Shown: positions 63,971 to 64,000 of the stretch, piece by piece
Layout of the letters: each line of letters opens with the position of its first letter
How positions within the stretch are numbered: position 1 is the first letter of the stretch
Made by a program: the position numbers and the translations under genes
DNA from: Cinclus cinclus
Taxonomy: Eukaryota; Chordata; Aves; Passeriformes; Cinclidae
NCBI RefSeq assembly: GCF_963662255.1
Contig: NC_085059.1
Coordinates: 14,231,234-14,295,233 of the forward strand
Length of the DNA stretch: 64,000 bases
Direction: 5' to 3'
Notes under the pieces: model-generated
What the model was told of the DNA's origin: nothing
What the model saw: the letters and a program-made list of their open reading frames with translations, nothing else
The model's database searches: none

Positions 63971-64000
63971 TACAACAGCTTCCAGGTGGAATTCTCTGTT

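Overview
The window is vertebrate nuclear DNA, almost certainly from a bird and probably a songbird or close relative. Three things point that way: two CR1 LINE fragments of avian type, a decayed retroviral LTR whose ends and internal blocks I recognise from passerine genomes, and one gene with short exons, GT..AG introns and a CpG-island promoter. There are no bacterial or viral operons, and almost all open reading frames here are chance.

The one gene I can support is ADAMTS2 (procollagen N-proteinase), read on the minus strand and cut by the left edge of the window. Exon 1 (coding part 45067-45154) carries a strong Kozak start, the diagnostic MDPPAG N-terminus and a compact signal peptide. 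Exon 2 (43734-44095) carries the conserved front half of the propeptide and ends at CDGL. The two exons join in phase through a 971-bp intron and give residues 1-150. Exon 3 was not found, so 1-43733 is best read as the 5' part of a long intron 2. A CpG island at roughly 44.3-45.7 kb covers the promoter, exon 1 and intron 1.

Region by region: 1-43733 is intron 2, with an avian LTR (24929-25675), two CR1 pieces (about 8.84 kb and 34.3 kb), an ancient MIR-like SINE relic (14.1-14.4 kb), an AT microsatellite (21.63 kb), other low-complexity tracts and a few notable palindromes. 43734-45154 holds the two coding exons and intron 1. 45155-45700 is the promoter side. 45700-64000 is upstream intergenic sequence with T/G-rich simple repeats, a possible small noncoding exon at 48567-48614, and a second MIR/L3-type SINE relic at the right edge.

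I found no previously undescribed system. The most useful points are the exon model, including a start codon and signal peptide that no single open frame reveals, and several sequence palindromes in intron 2 that could be regulatory.
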